DNA of 64,000 nucleotides. Source: Clostridium transplantifaecale. GTDB taxonomy: Bacteria > Bacillota > Clostridia > Lachnospirales > Lachnospiraceae. The notes beneath the pieces are model-generated. The model searched no databases and was not told the origin of the DNA. It worked only from the letters and a program-made list of their open reading frames with translations. The stretch lies in assembly GCF_900626075.1 (NCBI RefSeq), contig NZ_UYZY01000001.1:1-64000 (forward strand), given 5' to 3'. Shown here piece after piece: positions 59,449 through 64,000 of the stretch (position 1 is the first letter of the stretch; each line of letters begins with the position of its first letter). The position numbers and the translations under genes are program-made.

Positions 59449-60503
59449 GAATAAAAGGCGTTTTGGCGGTTTTCTGGGCGGCCGTTTTCTTACTTTTGTC
59501 CGGATGCGGAGCCGCACAGCCCGAGACGGAGCTTTTCAGCCTTCTTCTGAAGGAGCGGGAACCGGATACGAAGGCCGGGCAGGAGGAAAAGGTGATTCTC
59601 CTGACGCATTCCGCCACCGCATACAGTACAACCCAGAAAATTGCCGGGCGTTTCAAAATGCGGCTGGAGGAGAGCTCGGACGGTGGATTTCTCGTGGAAA
59701 CATTCCCGGATGATACCTTGGGACATGTCAACGACAGCGATAAACCTCTTCTGAACGGGACGGTGGAGATGAGAATCGGACCGGCCGCCACGGAGACAAT
59801 GGAGGCGATGCTGTGGGCGACCACCTTATCGGCCGCCTCCCTGGAAGAGATAGACGGACTTCTCAGGGAAGGTGAGGTCCGCCGGATGCTGGAGGAGGAA
59901 TGTGAGGAGCGGGGAACAAAGCTCCTGGCCGTTTTCCCCGCCCATTACCGGGTGTTGACAAGCAACGAAAAAATAACGGAAGAAACGGATTTTTCAAAGC
60001 TCCAGATAAGGATATATTCCTCGAATGCGATGGAAGGGGCGTACTGGCAGAGTCTGGGCGCAGAGACGAAGTTATATGATATCCATCAGGTCTATTCCGC
60101 GCTTCAGCAGGGGCTTGTGAACTCCCAGGAGAATACGCTGCCGCTGATTGTCTCCAATTCCATTGAGCGACTGCAAAAGTACCTGATCCACACCAATCAT
60201 AAAATCTACTTCGATTGTATGCTGGTGGGAGGGGAATTTTATGATTCGCTGAGCGGGGAAGAACAACAGATTTTGCAGGAGACGGCGGAGGAGATGGTGG
60301 AGTACGCCAGAGAGACCGACGAAAGGGAGCTTTATTCCTGCAGTGAGGTCCTGTCCGAATCCGGCATCGAGACGGTGGAGCTTTCCGACGAACTGCTTCA
60401 CAGGATGAGAGAAACGGGAGGTCCCGTGGTGGAAGCCGCTTTGCGGGCCAGGGCCGGGGATGAGAAGATAGACCGACTGCTTAAGGCACTGCGCGGGGAG
60501 TAA
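59445..60503 (+). CDS. TRAP-type (DctP) solute-binding lipoprotein
   Basis: A 352-residue lipoprotein with the lipobox LLSGC near residue 21. The mature part is DctP-like: LTHSATAYSTTQKIAGRFKMRLEE, QIRIYSSNAMEGAYWQSLGAE, IHQVYSALQQGLVNSQENTLPLIVSNS and QKYLIHTNHKIYFDCMLVGGEFYDSLS. It starts inside the stop codon of the AraC regulator, so synthesis is coupled. No DctQ or DctM permease lies in the window, which suggests a sensory rather than transport role: ligand-loaded binding protein presented to the membrane regulator. Confidence 0.9.
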   Translation: MRIKGVLAVFWAAVFLLLSGCGAAQPETELFSLLLKEREPDTKAGQEEKVILLTHSATAYSTTQKIAGRFKMRLEESSDGGFLVETFPDDTLGHVNDSDKPLLNGTVEMRIGPAATETMEAMLWATTLSAASLEEIDGLLREGEVRRMLEEECEERGTKLLAVFPAHYRVLTSNEKITEETDFSKLQIRIYSSNAMEGAYWQSLGAETKLYDIHQVYSALQQGLVNSQENTLPLIVSNSIERLQKYLIHTNHKIYFDCMLVGGEFYDSLSGEEQQILQETAEEMVEYARETDERELYSCSEVLSESGIETVELSDELLHRMRETGGPVVEAALRARAGDEKIDRLLKALRGE

Positions 60504-60564
60504 ACGGTAACATGTAAACGTTCCTTTGTAAACCACCGGTCGGGCAGACTAACCTGCCGGTCGG

Positions 60565-60593
60565 TTGAGGTGTTCCGGGGAAAGTGGTATCAT
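60565..60593 (+). promoter_or_regulatory. promoter of the HTH protein gene
   Basis: TTGAGG at 60565-60570, a 17-bp spacer and TATCAT at 60588-60593; the open frame extends over the promoter, so the protein starts later. Confidence 0.45.
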
Positions 60594-60669
60594 GGAACCG
60601 ATAACCGCGGGATATGCGGGAGCGCATTGGCTGCCGTGTGGTTCACCGGGAGAATGGAGGTATATGGTT

Positions 60670-61116
60670 ATGGAAAAGCGGACGATGGGAATGACAATTG
60701 CCTCCCTTCGCAGGGACAAGAAAATGACGCAGGCTGAGCTGGCCGCAAAGATGGGGGTGACGGACAAGGCGGTTTCCAAATGGGAGAGGGAATTGTCCTG
60801 CCCCGATGTGAAATCCCTTCCAAAACTTGCAGAGATTCTGGGAATATCAATTGACGAACTGATGCAGGCCGAGGCGCCCGCCCAGGAACCGGAGAGAAGT
60901 AAGAATCTGCAAATCCATGAAATTGTTATGCTTGTTTTTAAGGCGGCTGCCCTGGCTATGGGAATCGCAGTCATTGTCCTGTCGTCCATGAGAGCGCTTG
61001 ATATGAACTCGGGATTTACGCTCCTGGGAATCGGGCTTGCCTGTGTGGGGATCTGTCTGCTGCAGAAGGACGGAAAGCAGAACGGCGGAAAACAGAACGG
61101 ACAGAATAAAGAATAG
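60670..61116 (+). CDS. helix-turn-helix membrane protein
   Basis: A 148-residue protein. An XRE-type HTH domain occupies residues 5-70 (MTIASLRRDKKMTQAELAAKMGVTDKAVSKWERELSCPDVKSLPKLAEILGISIDELM). Two hydrophobic helices follow (about 88-104 and 114-128), then a Lys/Gln/Asn/Gly tail (GKQNGGKQNGQNKE). It is a typical small membrane-tethered XRE regulator of Clostridia. ATG 60670 lies nine bases after GGAGG; ATG 60664 is also in frame. Confidence 0.88.
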   Translation: MEKRTMGMTIASLRRDKKMTQAELAAKMGVTDKAVSKWERELSCPDVKSLPKLAEILGISIDELMQAEAPAQEPERSKNLQIHEIVMLVFKAAALAMGIAVIVLSSMRALDMNSGFTLLGIGLACVGICLLQKDGKQNGGKQNGQNKE

Positions 61117-61148
61117 GGAAAAGAGCAGGAAGCAAATAGAATAATAAG

Positions 61149-61206
61149 AGAGGAGAACATTCAAAAATCGCTAACCGCGCTGATTTTAAAATGTTCTCCT
61201 CTTTAA
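61149..61206. terminator. bidirectional terminator between HTH gene and ABC-F gene
   Basis: AGAGGAGAACATT at 61149-61161 pairs perfectly with AATGTTCTCCTCT at 61190-61202, followed by TT and AAT; T-rich on both sides. It ends the convergent transcripts. Confidence 0.75.
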
Positions 61207-61256
61207 TTGAGTGGCAACGGGAATCCGTTGAGCCGTGCATTCTGCTTATAAAAAAG

Positions 61257-63206
61257 TCACTCGGCGTCTTCCGCCAGTTCCTCCCAGGTTTCATAGAGTT
61301 TTTCAAGTTTGGAAGCGATTTCTTCTTTCTCTTTATTAAGCTCCATCAGCCTAGGCACGTCTGAGAATACTTCTTCCAGGCAGAGCAGCCCGTCGATCTC
61401 CTGTTCCCTTGTTTCCAGGGCATGTATCTCATCCTCCGTCTTTTTCAGGGCATTCTGTTTTTTGCGCAGTTTGGCCTGCAGTTCCTTCTGCTGTTTCCAG
61501 TCCATAGAAGACGAAGGAGCGGAGGAAGACTCGGAGACGGAGGCAGCGTTTGGATTGGGGGCGGACGAAAGATCCTCGGCCGGGGCATAAAGCTGCTCCA
61601 TCGTATCTTTCTTTTCCAGGTAGTAATCGTAATTCCCGATATAATTAATCAGGGTCCCTTTTTTCAGATCCAGGATTCTGGTGGCCGTTTTGTTGATAAA
61701 ATAACGGTCATGGGAGACGTACAGCACGGTTCCCGTATAATTTACCAGGGCGTTTTCCAGGATCTCCTTGGAGGTTATGTCAAGATGGTTGGTCGGCTCA
61801 TCCAGGATCAGGAAATTGGCCTCGGAGAGCATCAGTTTTGCCAGGGATACGCGTCCGCGCTCACCGCCGCTCAGATCGCGGATCAGCTTAAACACGTCGT
61901 CACCGGTGAAAAGGAACGCGGCCAGGATATTGCGGATCTGGGTGTTGTTCATGTTCGGGTAAGTGTCCTGGATCTCCTGGAACAGGGTCTTATCCATGTG
62001 GAGCACCTGGTGTTCCTGATCGTAATATCCCACCTGGACCTTTGCTCCCAGCGTAATCTCCCCGGCATCCTGTTTTACCAGTCCGTTAATGATTTTCAGG
62101 ATCGTGGTTTTGCCGGTGCCGTTGTTGCCGATGATAGCAATGCGTTCGCCGCGCTTGATGTCAAAATCCACGTTCGAAAAAAGCACCGGCCCGTCGAACT
62201 TCTTGGTGAGCCCGCGCACGGTCAGGACGTCGTTGCCGCTGACAATGCTCGGCTCAAGCGTGATGTTCATCGCATCGTTTAATTCTATCGGTTTATCCAG
62301 CACGTCGATCTTAGCCAGCAGCTTTTCCCGGCTTTCCGCCCGCTTAATCGACTTTTCGCGGTTGAAAGAACGCAGCTTTGTGATTACCTCTTCCTGATGT
62401 TTGATTTCCTGCTGCTGGTTTAAATATGCTTTCATGATTCCCGCGCGCAGCATGGCCTTCTTCTCGCCGTAGGCGGAGTAGTTACCCTGGAAGGTGGTGG
62501 CTTTGCCGTTGTCCAGCTCGATGATCTTTGTCACGACGCGGTCCAGGAAATAGCGGTCATGGGCCACAATTACGACGGTTCCCGCGTAGTTGATAAGATA
62601 CCCCTCCAGCCAGGCGATGGATTCCATGTCCAGGTGGTTGGTCGGCTCGTCGAGCAGGATAATATCAGGTTTCGAGAGCAGGAGCTTGCCAAGGGAAACG
62701 CGCGTTTTCTGGCCTCCTGATAATTCCTTAACCGGTTTTCTGAATTCTTCTTCCACAAATCCCAGGCCCTTCAAGACACCGGTAATCTCACTCTGCCAGG
62801 CATAGCCGTTCATCAGCTCAAACTCGTGGTTCAGCCTGCTGTAGGTCTGAAAAAGCTCCTCCAGCGCATCGCCCTCTGTATGCTTCATTTTTATCTCCAG
62901 CTCACGGATCTGCTGCTCCATCATGAGGATGGGCTTCTTGACCTCCATAAGCTCGTCATATATCGTGTTGTCGCTGCTGATATCCTGGTGCTGCGCCAGA
63001 TATCCGAGGGTCTTTCCGCGGGAACAGACGACCTCCCCCTCATCGGCCGCCATCTGGCCGACAATGATTTTAAAAAGCGTTGTTTTGCCGGCGCCGTTGA
63101 TTCCGACAATCGCCGCCTTCTCGCGTTCTTCTATATGGAATGACACATGCTCCAGTATGGAGTCGGTGCCGAATGCTTTTGATATGTTGTTACATGACAG
63201 AATCAT
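61257..63206 (-). CDS. ABC-F family ATPase
   Basis: A 649-residue soluble protein with two ABC domains and no membrane part. Walker A motifs are GINGAGKTTL (near residue 38) and GNNGTGKTTI (near residue 366), signatures LSGGQKTRVSLGKLLL and LSGGERGRVSLAKLML, and two LLDEPTNHLD/LILDEPTNHLD Walker B motifs. A basic linker (MKAYLNQQQEIKHQEEVITKLRSFNREKSIKRAESREK) and a C-terminal coiled coil with a Ser/Ala-rich insert are typical of YdiF/Uup-like proteins acting on ribosomes. ATG at 63206 is chosen since GGAGG lies upstream of it; the frame begins six codons earlier. Confidence 0.95.
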   Translation of the reverse strand: MILSCNNISKAFGTDSILEHVSFHIEEREKAAIVGINGAGKTTLFKIIVGQMAADEGEVVCSRGKTLGYLAQHQDISSDNTIYDELMEVKKPILMMEQQIRELEIKMKHTEGDALEELFQTYSRLNHEFELMNGYAWQSEITGVLKGLGFVEEEFRKPVKELSGGQKTRVSLGKLLLSKPDIILLDEPTNHLDMESIAWLEGYLINYAGTVVIVAHDRYFLDRVVTKIIELDNGKATTFQGNYSAYGEKKAMLRAGIMKAYLNQQQEIKHQEEVITKLRSFNREKSIKRAESREKLLAKIDVLDKPIELNDAMNITLEPSIVSGNDVLTVRGLTKKFDGPVLFSNVDFDIKRGERIAIIGNNGTGKTTILKIINGLVKQDAGEITLGAKVQVGYYDQEHQVLHMDKTLFQEIQDTYPNMNNTQIRNILAAFLFTGDDVFKLIRDLSGGERGRVSLAKLMLSEANFLILDEPTNHLDITSKEILENALVNYTGTVLYVSHDRYFINKTATRILDLKKGTLINYIGNYDYYLEKKDTMEQLYAPAEDLSSAPNPNAASVSESSSAPSSSMDWKQQKELQAKLRKKQNALKKTEDEIHALETREQEIDGLLCLEEVFSDVPRLMELNKEKEEIASKLEKLYETWEELAEDAE

Positions 63207-63294
63207 AGTATCCTCCAGGTTCATTGGTGTTTATACCGCTAATGGTTAATTATAGTATAAACAGAGCGGTTTTTCAAGGCTCAGCAAAAAACCT

Positions 63295-63322
63295 TTGACA
63301 ATAATTTGTCATATGCTATAAT
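63295..63322 (+). promoter_or_regulatory. promoter and inverted repeat upstream of rex
   Basis: TTGACA at 63295-63300, a 16-bp spacer and TATAAT at 63317-63322, near-consensus. TGACAATAATTTGTCA (63296-63311) is a perfect 6-4-6 inverted repeat inside the promoter and could be a repressor site; it is not the usual Rex operator TTGTTAANNNNTTAACAA. Confidence 0.65.
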
Positions 63323-63366
63323 AATTATTAGTAATTTATTTTTCAGAGAGAAGGTGATGAAGAGCC

Positions 63367-64000
63367 GTGGAGCAGAAAGAGATTTCAAAAGCAGTGATTT
63401 CCAGGCTGCCAAGATACTATCGGTATTTGGGAGAGTTGCTGGAAGAGGGTGTCGAGCGGATTTCTTCAAATGATTTAAGTATCAGAATGAAAGTGACGGC
63501 TTCTCAGATTCGGCAGGATCTTAACAATTTCGGCGGTTTTGGACAGCAGGGGTATGGATATAATGTGAAGTATTTATATACTGAGATTGCGAGGATTCTG
63601 GGAATTGACAGACAGCATAACCTGATTATCATAGGCGCCGGCAATCTGGGTCAGGCTATCGCCAATTATACGAATTTCGAGCGGCGTGGTTTTATCATCA
63701 AAGGAATGTTTGATGTGAATCCCCGTCTGGTAGGTCTGGTAGTCCGCGGAGTTGAGATCAGGGGGATTGAAGACCTGGAACAGTTCATCAAGGACAACGA
63801 GGTGCAGATTGCAGCCCTCACGATTCCGAAGTCTAAGGCGCCTGAGATCGCAGAGCGTCTTGTCAAAGCAGGAATCAAGGCTATCTGGAATTTTGCCCAT
63901 ACGGATCTGCAGGTTCCCGACGATGTGGTAGTGGAGAATGTGCATTTATCCGAGAGTCTGATGCGTCTTTCTTACCGCGTCTGCAACATGCAGGATCAAC
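63367..64000 (+). CDS. rex: redox-sensing transcriptional repressor Rex, 3' end cut by the window
   Basis: The first 211 codons of Rex, which senses the NADH/NAD ratio and represses fermentation genes. The N-terminal winged helix (VISRLPRYYRYLGELLEEGVERISSNDLSIRMKVTASQIRQDLNNFGGFGQQGYGYNV) and the Rossmann motif LIIIGAGNLGQAIANY are clear, and the later VVVENVHLSESLMRLSYRV belongs to the dimer interface. GTG 63367 follows GAAGGTGATGAAGAGCC. The frame continues past 64000, so the C-terminus (a few residues) is missing here. Confidence 0.97.
   Translation, partial: MEQKEISKAVISRLPRYYRYLGELLEEGVERISSNDLSIRMKVTASQIRQDLNNFGGFGQQGYGYNVKYLYTEIARILGIDRQHNLIIIGAGNLGQAIANYTNFERRGFIIKGMFDVNPRLVGLVVRGVEIRGIEDLEQFIKDNEVQIAALTIPKSKAPEIAERLVKAGIKAIWNFAHTDLQVPDDVVVENVHLSESLMRLSYRVCNMQDQ

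Noticed and set aside
61422..62282. 286-codon plus-strand frame opposite the ABC-F gene
   Set aside because: The minus-strand ABC-F protein is unambiguous; the plus-strand product is a shadow.

Overview
The window comes from a spore-forming Gram-positive of roughly 50% GC, most likely a gut Lachnospiraceae close to [Clostridium] symbiosum or its relatives. The evidence is the complete spoIIA and spoVA sporulation operons, a T-box leader, a lysine riboswitch, AGGAGG-type ribosome binding sites, a Rex regulator, and a MarR/old-yellow-enzyme/flavodoxin cluster that matches the bilirubin-reduction genes bilQ-bilR-bilS of gut clostridia. The species placement is inference. I see no prophage, no intact insertion sequence, no CRISPR array and no tRNA or rRNA.

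Layout. 1-4.0 kb: promoter, T-box, two small genes and valS. 4-12.7 kb: a small DUF6774-like protein, a PHP-UvrD helicase fusion, MsrA-MsrB, two zinc-ribbon proteins, a frameshifted transporter-adaptor remnant, and a CoA-transferase family protein that appears to lack its catalytic glutamate. 12.7-20.3 kb: a TetR regulator divergent from a four-gene envelope operon (cytidylate-kinase-like, CAP-domain cell-wall binder, MMPL transporter, large secreted partner with 54-bp tandem repeats). 20.4-23.7 kb: folC, a 51-residue ORF and a TPR membrane protein. 23.8-28.9 kb: spoIIAA-AB-sigF, then a dispersed structured repeat, a sigma-G-like promoter, a small membrane ORF and spoVAA-AE. 29.0-31.3 kb: bilQ-bilR-bilS. 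31.3-37.5 kb: class A PBP (minus strand), YigZ, a small membrane protein and typA. 38-41.2 kb: double-OB SSB-like protein, CobA/CobO-type ATPase, lysine riboswitch, dapA-dapB. 41.3-43.6 kb: lipoprotein, degenerate GGDEF-EAL protein, small membrane protein. 43.7-48.6 kb: purC, purB, a LysR regulator and purA. 48.6-49.3 kb: two more copies of the structured repeat. 49.3-52.8 kb: small membrane protein, cell-wall-binding protein, oleate hydratase. 53.2-57.3 kb: tatA-tatA-tatC followed directly by a twin-arginine lipoprotein with SLH-like and metallo-beta-lactamase domains. 57.4-60.5 kb: a membrane-bound AraC regulator translationally coupled to an orphan TRAP-type binding lipoprotein. 60.6-64 kb: an HTH protein, an ABC-F ATPase (minus strand) and the 5' part of rex, which runs off the window.

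Functional themes. Most genes are core metabolism, translation or sporulation. The accessory signals are the bil cluster, which joins a MarR operator, an OYE-fold reductase carrying an HGDR motif and a flavodoxin; the self-contained Tat export cassette with its own predicted substrate; the AraC/TRAP-binding-protein sensory pair; and a three-copy family of fold-back intergenic repeats whose longest copy could form a single hairpin of about 300 nt.
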